Notes under the pieces: generated by a model
What the model saw: the letters and a program-made list of their open reading frames with translations, nothing else
Told to the model about the DNA's origin: nothing
The model's database searches: none
Shown: in pieces, positions 27,544-34,510 of the stretch
Numbering within the stretch: the first letter of the stretch is position 1
Layout: each line of letters opens with the position of its first letter
Origin: Arenibacter sp. F26102
Lineage (GTDB): Bacteria > Bacteroidota > Bacteroidia > Flavobacteriales > Flavobacteriaceae
Assembly: GCF_023015865.1 (NCBI RefSeq)
Contig: NZ_JALKBC010000025.1
Location: forward strand, 1-38,818
Reading direction: 5' to 3'
Length of the DNA stretch: 38,818 bases
Program-made: the position numbers and the translations under genes

Positions 27544-28701
27544 ATGTGTGTGAAATATTTGGATGTTGAAGAAGCAATTTTAAAAAAAACCGGTGCCATA
27601 CATACAGCAAGGGAAATATCTGGGCAACCGGAGTTGTGGAGCAACATCTTTAACAAGGTGCTTTCCGAGAATCAAAAAATTACTACTTTCATCGACGAAA
27701 TCTTTAAAGATGTTAAAAAGATAATTTTAACGGGAGCAGGATCAAGTGCATATTTGGGAAGCTCAATTGAAGGAGTTCTACAGCGCAAAAGTAACATTAC
27801 TACAGTTACAGTTCCTACTACTCATTTGGTTTCCCATCCAGAGGATTATTTGGAAACTTCAACACCTACCTTGCTAATTTCATTTGCCAGATCAGGAAAT
27901 AGTCCAGAGAGTGTAGCTGCAGTGAAGTTGGCAGAAAAGTACTGTGATGTTTGTCACCATTTGGTGATTACCTGTAATTCTGAAGGGAGTCTTGCCAAAC
28001 ATAAATTTAATGATAAAAGCTATGTTTTTGTTCTTCCCGAAGAAGCAAATGACAAAAGTCTGGCAATGACGGGCAGTTATTCAGGCATGTTATTAACGGC
28101 TATATTAATTAGTGACATCCATAATATAAAATCCCTAAAGGGTACGGTTGAAACGGTTAAAAGCTATGGTTTAACATTGCTTACCAAGTATTTGGGGCAA
28201 ATTGAGAAAGTGGCAACTTTGCCATTTAAAAGAGTTGTTTTTTTAGGGTCGGGACCACAATATGGCACGGCAATGGAATCCCATCTTAAAGTTCAGGAGT
28301 TAACAGATGGTCAGGTGATATGTAAAAATGATTCTTATTTAGGTTTTAGGCATGGTCCTAAAGCTGTTGTTGATGAAAGTACATTGCTTATATATTATTT
28401 TTCCAATAGAATGGACGTTCTTAGATATGAAAGAGATCTAGTCAATAGTATGGGTGAAGGAAAAAAACCCATCCTTCAAATTGGACTTTCCGAAAAAGAG
28501 ATCAGCGATATTTCCATTGATGAGATGATGGTATTATCCAATAAAGATAGCGCTGTCAGTGAGGAATATCTGGCGGTTTCGAATATTATACTAGCCCAGT
28601 TACTAGGATTTTTTAAATGCTTAAAATTAGGATTAAGTCCTGATAACCCATCGGTAAGTGGAGCAATTTCGAGAGTAGTTCATGGCGTAATTATTTACTA
28701 A
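27544..28701 (+). CDS. agaS: AgaS-type SIS domain isomerase/deaminase
   Basis: A 385-residue protein with two SIS domains: ILTGAGSSAYLGSSIEGVL (about residues 59-78), LISFARSGNSPESVAAVKLA (about 114-133), MTGSYSGML, FLGSGPQYGTAMESHLKVQELTDGQ (about 234-258) and FRHGPKAVVDE. This is the AgaS architecture, related to the GlmS isomerase domain. Characterised AgaS enzymes convert galactosamine-6-phosphate to tagatose-6-phosphate with release of ammonia. The divergent DeoR regulator and the kinase/aldolase pair agree with that pathway. Confidence 0.85.
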   Translation: MCVKYLDVEEAILKKTGAIHTAREISGQPELWSNIFNKVLSENQKITTFIDEIFKDVKKIILTGAGSSAYLGSSIEGVLQRKSNITTVTVPTTHLVSHPEDYLETSTPTLLISFARSGNSPESVAAVKLAEKYCDVCHHLVITCNSEGSLAKHKFNDKSYVFVLPEEANDKSLAMTGSYSGMLLTAILISDIHNIKSLKGTVETVKSYGLTLLTKYLGQIEKVATLPFKRVVFLGSGPQYGTAMESHLKVQELTDGQVICKNDSYLGFRHGPKAVVDESTLLIYYFSNRMDVLRYERDLVNSMGEGKKPILQIGLSEKEISDISIDEMMVLSNKDSAVSEEYLAVSNIILAQLLGFFKCLKLGLSPDNPSVSGAISRVVHGVIIY

Positions 28702-28728
28702 GAAAATTTCTCGGGAAGCAATGTTTTG

Positions 28729-28770
28729 TTTTTGATCGTTCTTTAGAACGAATTGGTTATTGATCAAAAA
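28729..28770. repeat. Nested inverted repeats after agaS
   Basis: The outer arms TTTTTGATC (28,729-28,737) and GATCAAAAA (28,762-28,770) enclose a shorter hairpin, TCGTTC-TTTA-GAACGA (28,736-28,751). Either could fold as an RNA end for agaS, but no U-run follows directly, so terminator function is uncertain. Confidence 0.4.
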
Positions 28771-28836
28771 TGCATTGTACTTTCTAAAACTTTTCAGTTT
28801 CTTCAAATTTGTCTTCAAGCAAAGTATCAATAAATA

Positions 28837-29342
28837 CCGGAGCTCGGCACAGCACTCCCTTATTACGGTTGCAGAGGACCCCAAACACGACGATGTGCGA
28901 AAAAATGGATTATGGGGAGGCATGATGGCCAGGGCCTGGGGCACGGAGTGGTATTTCGGATGCAAGCACCCACATTCGGACCTTAGCTGTCAAGACTTTC
29001 GTTAACGTAATCTCTTCTGGGACCAAAACCGTTTCTGCTTGGACTTCTTTAAAACATTAATGTTCCCGTTTGGGAAATGGAATCCAACGACTCCCTTGTT
29101 TTAACGCAAGAGGGTTATGTTTTGGCGAAACCTGGGCATATTTATGTGGTATACTTCAAAAATGGAGGTGAATCTACCTTGGACTTAGGTAATAATGAAT
29201 TGGAATATGGAGTAAAGTGGTATAACCTTAGAAAGGGTGGCCCGTTAAAACAAGGAAAGATAAAAACCATCTCGGGCAATGGTCCACGATCCTTGGGAAT
29301 TCCTCCAAAAGAAAAAGACCAAGACTTGGTGGTCCTTCGTTA
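28837..29342 (+). pseudogene. C-terminal fragment of a DUF5060 glycosidase-like gene
   Basis: This is similar over its whole length to the last third of the intact gene at 30,022-31,839 (HSLITVAEDPKHDDVRKNGL, then WGTEWYFG, SDLSCQDFR and LDLGNNELEYGVKWYN). It is inactivated by a TAA at 29,003-29,005 where the intact copy has TCA (Ser), and by a 1-nt deletion near 29,055 (FFK then a frame change). The N-terminal two thirds are missing. The right end runs into a DUF1080 fragment within a short shared TGGTCCT, so the last codon (TAA, 29,340-29,342) belongs to the foreign sequence. Confidence 0.85.
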
Positions 29343-29410
29343 ACTTCATCGCCAGCAAGGCGGTATTCAACCCCGATTAAATGGGAGGAAAATGGCTCCT
29401 TGTAAAAAAG
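29332..29410 (-). pseudogene. Fragment of a DUF1080 gene
   Basis: About 75 nt match the inside of the DUF1080 gene at 9,692-9,770 (minus-strand peptide FYKEPFSSHLIGVEYRLAGD against FYKKPFSSYLIGVEYRFVGD). The homology starts in TGGTCCTTCGTTAAC and ends in TGTAAAAAAG. It is enclosed by unrelated gene fragments on both sides, so it is an internal scrap and not a degraded full gene. Confidence 0.8.
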
Positions 29411-29688
29411 AAGCTTCCGATTCAACGCAATTGGTCACTTGGCAAATGCTTACGGGGGCAGATGTAGAGATTGTTAAAGGAGGCGCAATTTTACGTCAAG
29501 ACGGAAAGCAATTAAAGTTGGAAAATCTATCTCATCCCGAAATAACGGTATCTGTTGTTTCTGTTCATCCGGCGCCATTGGAAATAGATCGACAAATAGA
29601 GAGCTTAAAGCGTATTGAATTGAGACTGCCGGCATACGCCATTAACGACCGTAAAACAATGCTTCGGATACGTCTTTCAGGGGACTAA
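29405..29688 (+). pseudogene. C-terminal fragment of a heparinase II/III family gene
   Basis: The open frame encodes TWQMLTGADVEIVKGGAILR, then QDGKQLKL...VSVHPAPLEIDRQIESLKRI and ELRLPAYAINDRKTMLRIRL, which resembles the C-terminal beta domain of heparinase II/III-like polysaccharide lyases. The N-terminal catalytic toroid is missing, and the left end abuts the DUF1080 scrap. It suggests an ancestral locus that degraded a uronic-acid and amino-sugar polysaccharide. The family call is from recognition of the pattern only. Confidence 0.5.
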
Positions 29689-30021
29689 TATTGGCAGCAT
29701 GGGCTACATTCATCATTAAGCCTGTAACCTGTCAATGCCTCTGGTTGTTAATGTTATCTTGTGGAAAACACCCTTACTGTTGCAAATGATGGCCAATTTA
29801 GACAGATGGGAATATTTTTGGAAGGTCTGAGATATGGCTTTATTTTAAGCTATCGATCAAGACCACTCATACCTAAAATAGAACATAAGTGTAAAATTTG
29901 TGTTGGACCTGGATGCAGGAAAAACAATGCTGGAAATGCATTTTATTGGGAGGGGATTAATGTAGTGGTGCTTATTATTCCTATATTGAATTGCTAAATT
30001 AATACCATATAACCATTTGTT
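29689..30021. other. Intergenic region upstream of the DUF5060 gene
   Basis: A 78-codon frame at 29,761-29,997 starts with GTG and resembles no family I recognise. No convincing promoter element was found. Confidence 0.35.
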
Positions 30022-31839
30022 ATGAAGTCATTTAAATCTACTTTTTTTCTAACCAGCTTATTTATCTTTTTCGTTCAGAGTGGCCTAATAGGACAAAAAA
30101 TATCAGGAGAGCTTAAAAAATGGCATAAGGTAACTTTAAATTTTGAGGGACCGGAGACCTCGGAAACAGCCGATGACAATCCCTTTCTGAACTATCGTTT
30201 AAATGTGGTCTTTAAGCACGCAAATACGGGTAAGACTTACCAAGTTCCAGGATATTATGCTGCCGACGGTAATGCCGGTAACACCGGTGCAATTGCAGGA
30301 AATAGGTGGAAGGTTCATTTTGCACCAGATGAAATTGGGGAGTGGACCTATGAAGTAGAATTTAAAAAAGGAAAATGGGCTGCTGTCAGGACATCGGAAA
30401 AGTTATCTGGCGGCGAATATATGGACGGGGCAACAGGTGGTTTCAACATTGTGGAATCCAATAAGTCGGGTCGGGATTTAAGGGGTAAGGGTATACTGCA
30501 ATACGTAGGGGAGCGTTACCTTAAATTTGCAGAAACGGGGGAGTACTTTCTAAAATGCGGTTCCGATGCTCCGGAGAATTTATTGGCATACGATCAGTTT
30601 GATGGTACTTTTCACAACGATGGCCATAAAGATGATCTGGTTAAAACGTGGGAGGCACATCGTCAGGACTGGAAAGAAGGAGACCCTTTTTGGAAGGACG
30701 GAAAGGGAAAGGAGCTTGTTGGGGCAATCAATTATTTGGCTTCAAAAGGGATGAATGCATTTTCATTTCTTACCATGAATATTGCAGGTGATGATCAAAA
30801 CGTATTCCCGTACGTGAATTATGATAACTACGATCGTTTTGATACCTCTAAATTGGATCAATGGGAAGTTGTTTTTGAGCATGCCGATAAACTAGGTATG
30901 TTTTTGCATTTTAAAACCTTGGAACACGAAAACCAGGGGCTACTGGACAATGGGGGGACAGGCCTATATACCAAATTGTACTTTCGAGAACTAATTGCCC
31001 GCTTCGGGCATCATTTGGCCCTTAACTGGAATTTGGCGGAGGAAACAGGTGATTGGACCCCTACGCCCCCTACTTTTCCTGTTGATGTAGCTGAACGGCT
31101 GAGATTAGCGGAATACCTCTCTTCCATTGATCCTTATAAACATCATATCGTAATACATAACGGCGATTGGTTTGATGGCCTGTATGGACCCAATTCCAAA
31201 TTTACAGGAGCTTCCCTACAGACCAATAAGGAAGATTTTAGCAATGTACACAAATCGGTTTTGCGAATACTCAATGAATCCAAGAATGCCGGGAAAATTT
31301 GGGCCGTAGCCTGCGACGAACCGGGGGATGCCCAACACTCACTTATTACCGATACTGAAGACCCTCAACATAATGATGCCCGAAAAAACGGATTATGGGG
31401 AGCCATGATGGCCGGGGCCTGGGGGACGGAGTGGTATTTTGGGTACAAACACCCACACTCGGACCTTAGCTGTCAGGACTTTCGTTCACGTGATCTCTTC
31501 TGGGATCAAGGCCGTTTCTGTTTGGACTTCTTTAAGGGCAATAAAGTTCCCGTTTGGGAAATGGAATCCAACGATTCGCTTATTTCTTCCGAAGGGGATT
31601 ATGTTTTGGCGAAACCTGGTTTCAATTATGTAGTATACCTTAAAAATGGAGGAGAATCCACCTTGGACTTAGGTAATAATGAATTGGAATATGAAGTAAA
31701 GTGGTACAACCCTAGAAAGGGTGGCCCGCTAAAACAGGGAAAAATAAAGACCATCTCGGGAAATGGTCCACGATCCTTGGGAATGCCTCCAAAAGAAAAA
31801 GACCAAGATTGGGTTGTCCTGGTGGTTAAGAAAAGCTAG
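30022..31839 (+). CDS. Secreted DUF5060-containing glycoside-hydrolase-like protein
   Basis: A 605-residue protein with a signal peptide (ends GLIGQ), an N-terminal DUF5060 beta-sandwich (about residues 30-145: WHKVTLNFEGPETSE...NPFLNYRLNVVF, HFAPDEIGEWTYEVEF), a TIM-barrel-like centre (about 185-490) and a C-terminal beta domain resembling putative collagen-binding domains (about 520-605). WNLAEE (336-341, E340/E341) and CDEPGD (431-436, E433) are placed like the acid/base and nucleophile glutamates of clan GH-A enzymes. The substrate is unknown. The damaged paralogue fragment lies 0.7 kb upstream. It is the last chromosomal gene before the integrated element. Confidence 0.8.
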   Translation: MKSFKSTFFLTSLFIFFVQSGLIGQKISGELKKWHKVTLNFEGPETSETADDNPFLNYRLNVVFKHANTGKTYQVPGYYAADGNAGNTGAIAGNRWKVHFAPDEIGEWTYEVEFKKGKWAAVRTSEKLSGGEYMDGATGGFNIVESNKSGRDLRGKGILQYVGERYLKFAETGEYFLKCGSDAPENLLAYDQFDGTFHNDGHKDDLVKTWEAHRQDWKEGDPFWKDGKGKELVGAINYLASKGMNAFSFLTMNIAGDDQNVFPYVNYDNYDRFDTSKLDQWEVVFEHADKLGMFLHFKTLEHENQGLLDNGGTGLYTKLYFRELIARFGHHLALNWNLAEETGDWTPTPPTFPVDVAERLRLAEYLSSIDPYKHHIVIHNGDWFDGLYGPNSKFTGASLQTNKEDFSNVHKSVLRILNESKNAGKIWAVACDEPGDAQHSLITDTEDPQHNDARKNGLWGAMMAGAWGTEWYFGYKHPHSDLSCQDFRSRDLFWDQGRFCLDFFKGNKVPVWEMESNDSLISSEGDYVLAKPGFNYVVYLKNGGESTLDLGNNELEYEVKWYNPRKGGPLKQGKIKTISGNGPRSLGMPPKEKDQDWVVLVVKKS

Positions 31840-31872
31840 CCTAGGCCAATATGGTTGTTCCCTTGATTTTTA

Positions 31873-31952
31873 CTCAAATAAATTTGGCAAAAATGAAGGC
31901 ACAAAAAAACCAAAGCTTTCACTTTGGTCTTTCTTCATTTGTACTCGAGGCG
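31873..31952. repeat. Imperfect att/tRNA-end cassette, copy A
   Basis: CTCAAATAAATTT (31,873-31,885), a hairpin ACCAAAG/CTTTGGT flanked by A- and T-runs, and TCATTTGTACTCGAGGCG (31,935-31,952) occur in the same order as in copy B about 170 nt downstream. After the shared 18-mer the copies diverge. It is probably a scar of an earlier tRNA-end duplication. Confidence 0.6.
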
Positions 31953-31995
31953 ACAATGGCCTTGCGGCGAGTCCCGTTCGAACATGTTGAAAGTG

Positions 31996-32023
31996 AAAAA
32001 GCCGGCATTTTATGCCGCTTTTT
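31996..32023. terminator. Hairpin terminator between the att-like cassettes
   Basis: The stem AAAAAGCCGGCAT / ATGCCGCTTTTT has one bulged C, with A-run and T-run flanks that allow function in either direction. It could end the DUF5060 transcript (156 nt downstream of its stop). Confidence 0.55.
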
Positions 32024-32070
32024 AGTTTTGCCCGCTTTCGCTCAAATAAATTTAGCTCGGCGCACAGAAC

Positions 32071-32104
32071 AAAAAAGCCCCGACCGAAGGGTCAGGGCTT
32101 TTTC
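32071..32104 (-). terminator. tRNA terminator, minus strand
   Basis: The stem GCCCCGACC / GGTCAGGGC has loop GAAG and A/T runs. The one mismatch on the plus strand (C.A) becomes a G.U pair in a minus-strand transcript, so this reads as a terminator for a minus-strand RNA, in line with the adjacent tRNA 3' end. Confidence 0.65.
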
Positions 32105-32113
32105 ACTCATTTG

Positions 32114-32133
32114 TACTCGAGGCGGGACTTGAA
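32114..32133 (-). other. tRNA 3'-end remnant, likely attachment site of the element
   Basis: On the minus strand, TTCAAGTCCCGCCTCGAGTA has the layout of a tRNA T-loop, the 3' side of the T-stem (CCCGC) and the acceptor 3' strand (CTCGAGT plus A), followed by the terminator. The 5' body of the tRNA is missing; sequence past 32,133 is unrelated. An integrase gene starts 190 nt away, so this is the expected chromosome/element junction. The intact tRNA should lie at the far end of the element, beyond the window. The CCA is not encoded, and the isoacceptor cannot be told. Confidence 0.6.
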
Positions 32134-32223
32134 TATATAGTTTTTAACGTTGTTTTTAAAGCTCGTAAAATGTACTTTAAAGGCTTGTTTTATTACTTGT
32201 ATGACTGTTTCATGGATTAGATG

Positions 32224-32287
32224 GAAAAGGAATGAAAAGGAATGAATTGTAATAAACACTAAAAATTGTGGGGAAAATGTGGGGAAA
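32224..32287. repeat. Two tandem repeat pairs before the integrase (candidate arm-type sites)
   Basis: GAAAAGGAAT occurs twice in tandem (32,224-32,243), and TGTGGGGAAA occurs twice 11 nt apart (32,267-32,276 and 32,278-32,287). Direct repeats between an att core and an int gene are typical places for integrase or excisionase binding. A palindrome ATTTGA-TTAT-TCAAAT (32,295-32,310) overlapping a TATATTTG box follows. Confidence 0.45.
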
Positions 32288-32319
32288 GACTTATATTTGA
32301 TTATTCAAATGATTTGGGT

Positions 32320-33681
32320 ATGGCAACCATTAATTTTTTAGTCAAGGGGTCTGATAATCCGGCAACTATTTACTTACGTTTTAGACATGGCCGCGGACAT
32401 GACTACACCAAGGGAACGGGTTATTTAATAAATCCTAGAGATTGGAACGCACAAAAGAAGCAGCCATACCAACGCGACACCCATTTAAAGAATCTTACTA
32501 CTAATTTGGTCAATTTGTCGAACGAACTTATTAAGCTTTTCAATAATACCCCAAAGGATGAGATTACAGGGGATTGGATAGAATCCCAAATAAGCATTAT
32601 AAAAGGGGACATTAAGCCCGAGCAAAAAAGAAGCGATATATTAACCGATTGCATTCAGTATCTCATCGATACGGCCAACATACGAGAGGGAAATCAAAAA
32701 AACCTGGGATTGTCCAAAAGCCGAATTAATTCGTATAGTAATTTATTGAAAATAATTAAAACTTACCAAGGCATCAAAAAGCCTTACCGGATAAAGGATA
32801 TTGATATAAGTTTTGGAAAAGAGTTTCTAAACTGGATGATCAACGATAAAGCATATTCAGACGGGTATAGTAGAAAAAAGCTCGATGATTTGAAAACAGT
32901 TTGTAGGGACGCGGAAACCGACGGGATAGATACCAACCCACAATTTGGAAAGATCAAGGGAGGTAAGCCGGTAAACGATCAGATACTTTATTTAAGCCTT
33001 GATGAACTCGAAAAAATAGAAAACGCCAATATTATAGGCGACGCACTCCAAAACGCCCGTAAATGGCTATTATTTGGTTGTGGGATTGGCCAGCGCGGGG
33101 GCGACCTCTTAAATATTACCGACAACAATTTTATTACTAGGGATGGCCTGGAAGTCATCGAACTTAAACAACAAAAGACAGGAAAACAGGTAACCATTCC
33201 CATATTGGAGGAAACAAGGAAAATATTAAAAGATGGATTACCTCGTCCTATGGCAATTCAAAATTTCAACACGTACATAAAAGAAGTATGTCGTATTGCA
33301 GAAATTGACGATCTAATAGAAGGGGCAAAAATAACCATGCTAGATAAAGAGGGAAAGGAAATTCCGAAAGATGAAAATGGTAGGTACTTGGAAAAGGGAG
33401 TGAAGCGCAAAATTAAAGGGAGATTCCCAAAGTATGATTTAATGAGTAGTCATATTTGTAGGCGTTCCTTTGCTTCAAATCTATATGGGATATTGCCTAC
33501 ACCATTGATTATGCAAATTACGGCCCACAGTTCAGAGCGTTTACTACTACAATATATCGGAAAAAATTCTTTGGACTATGCCCGACAAATAAGGGATTTT
33601 TACGAGCTGCAAAAGCTTAGAAACGAAAAAGAAACTAAATTGAAGGTTGTTAAAAACGAAAAAAACGTATCAAATAATTGA
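32320..33681 (+). CDS. Tyrosine recombinase (integrase) of the element
   Basis: 453 residues from ATG 32,320; the frame is open further upstream but that part overlaps the repeat array. An N-terminal arm-binding domain (FLVKGSDNPATIYLRFRHGR...), a SAM-like core-binding domain (about 105-215) and a catalytic domain are present, with the active residues visible: R259 (GIGQRGGDLL), K286 (KQQKTGK), H378 and R381 (SHICRR), H403 (TAHSS) and nucleophile Y412 (LQYIG). The enzyme should be active. Its position next to a tRNA-end att site fits site-specific integration. Confidence 0.95.
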   Translation: MATINFLVKGSDNPATIYLRFRHGRGHDYTKGTGYLINPRDWNAQKKQPYQRDTHLKNLTTNLVNLSNELIKLFNNTPKDEITGDWIESQISIIKGDIKPEQKRSDILTDCIQYLIDTANIREGNQKNLGLSKSRINSYSNLLKIIKTYQGIKKPYRIKDIDISFGKEFLNWMINDKAYSDGYSRKKLDDLKTVCRDAETDGIDTNPQFGKIKGGKPVNDQILYLSLDELEKIENANIIGDALQNARKWLLFGCGIGQRGGDLLNITDNNFITRDGLEVIELKQQKTGKQVTIPILEETRKILKDGLPRPMAIQNFNTYIKEVCRIAEIDDLIEGAKITMLDKEGKEIPKDENGRYLEKGVKRKIKGRFPKYDLMSSHICRRSFASNLYGILPTPLIMQITAHSSERLLLQYIGKNSLDYARQIRDFYELQKLRNEKETKLKVVKNEKNVSNN

Positions 33682-33684
33682 ATT

Positions 33685-33819
33685 ATGGACGAATTAACGA
33701 ATCAAGAGAGGGAAGAAATATTATTGGCTAAATTGCAAATGTACAACGCGCGAAAAGATGATGAAATCCGGGGGATTTTATTGGAGCGTGAATTTTTAAA
33801 AATGGGGTTTAGGTTATAA
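33685..33819 (+). CDS. 44-residue small protein next to int
   Basis: It starts 3 nt after the integrase stop (ATG 33,685, TAA 33,817-33,819). The sequence MDELTNQEREEILLAKLQMY... ending EFLKMGFRL is highly charged and helical, with no membrane segment. The tight spacing to int suggests co-transcription. It may be an excisionase-like or regulatory microprotein, but the family is not recognised. Confidence 0.5.
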   Translation: MDELTNQEREEILLAKLQMYNARKDDEIRGILLEREFLKMGFRL

Positions 33820-33865
33820 GAATAATTAAATACAATCACTTTTACGAGTTAGTATTTTAAAATAA

Positions 33866-33897
33866 TTGTGTGATAATGTACAAATGTTATATATTTG
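33866..33897 (+). promoter_or_regulatory. Candidate promoter of the element's replication operon
   Basis: TTG (33,866-33,868), 21 nt, then TATATTTG (33,890-33,897), close to the Bacteroidetes consensus. It lies in the AT-rich gap before the first HTH gene. Confidence 0.45.
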
Positions 33898-34023
33898 ATA
33901 TATAATTTTTCTTAGAGTATTCTTTTTTAAAGTCCTGACTAAATTTAGGTAGGCAAATCTACAGTTTTGAAAAGACCACAGGAAAACCCCGTGGCACAGT
34001 TTTCCAATTTAATTTATTTACAG

Positions 34024-34230
34024 ATGTCTTTGCAAATAAACGACAAGGAAACACTCGTGTCCGCTTTTGACGTGGCCGAAATTCTAAAAGTTAGCCGGGG
34101 CCAGGTGGACCGGTTACAATTAAAAGGGTTATTAATACCCGTACCAACCATTTATCCCAAATACTACTACAAGCGGGATGAAGTATTAAATCTAAAGAAG
34201 GCTTTAACCCATAAATCCAATAAGTCATGA
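34024..34230 (+). CDS. Small helix-turn-helix protein (excisionase/MerR-like)
   Basis: 68 residues from ATG 34,024; upstream in-frame TTG and GTG codons would give up to 87 residues, but the ATG begins just before the HTH. Visible: VSAFDVAEILKVSRGQVDRLQLKGLLIPV with a C-terminal YYYKRDEVLNLKKAL, the layout of an AlpA/Xis-type winged helix. It overlaps the next gene by 4 nt (ATGA), implying coupled translation. It is probably an excisionase or replication-control protein. Confidence 0.65.
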   Translation: MSLQINDKETLVSAFDVAEILKVSRGQVDRLQLKGLLIPVPTIYPKYYYKRDEVLNLKKALTHKSNKS

Positions 34231-34502
34231 AAAGATTGGAGATAGAAGGGGTTGATCTGGAAACATTAGAAGCTCTATTGAATAAAATCGTTGGGAAGCA
34301 TTTAGAGGAACTTAAAAAGGAGTACAAGCCAAAGGAGCCAACGGAGTTTTTAACCCGGCACGAGGTAGCCGAATTGCTTAAAATTGACATTTCGAGCATT
34401 GCGAATTGGCGAAAAAGCGGAAAACTACAATCTTATGGGATCGGTGGGCGTGTTTACTTTAAACGTAAAGAGGTCGAAGCCGCAATTATCAAAATAAATT
34501 AG
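34227..34502 (+). CDS. HTH_17 excisionase-family DNA-binding protein
   Basis: 91 residues. The C-terminal half is a classic HTH_17 domain (FLTRHEVAELLKIDISSIANW, then RKSGKLQSYGIGGRVYFKRKEVEAAI). The N-terminal half (about residues 1-40) is a charged helix rich in Leu and Glu, possibly for dimerisation. It lies between the other HTH gene (4-nt overlap) and the replication gene (8-nt gap). Likely roles are excisionase or regulator of rep; the sequence does not decide between them. Confidence 0.75.
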   Translation: MKRLEIEGVDLETLEALLNKIVGKHLEELKKEYKPKEPTEFLTRHEVAELLKIDISSIANWRKSGKLQSYGIGGRVYFKRKEVEAAIIKIN

Positions 34503-34510
34503 CCTTATCG

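Noticed and set aside
29228..29425. 65-codon minus-strand ORF as a gene
   Set aside because: Only about 25 codons match DUF1080; the rest is antisense to the DUF5060 fragment, so it is a junction artefact.
31851..32132. 93-codon ORF across the att cassettes
   Set aside because: It spans terminators and a tRNA fragment; not a credible protein.
31873..32133. A complete tRNA gene at the att region
   Set aside because: Only the T-arm/acceptor 3' part is present; no anticodon arm or D-arm was found on either strand nearby.
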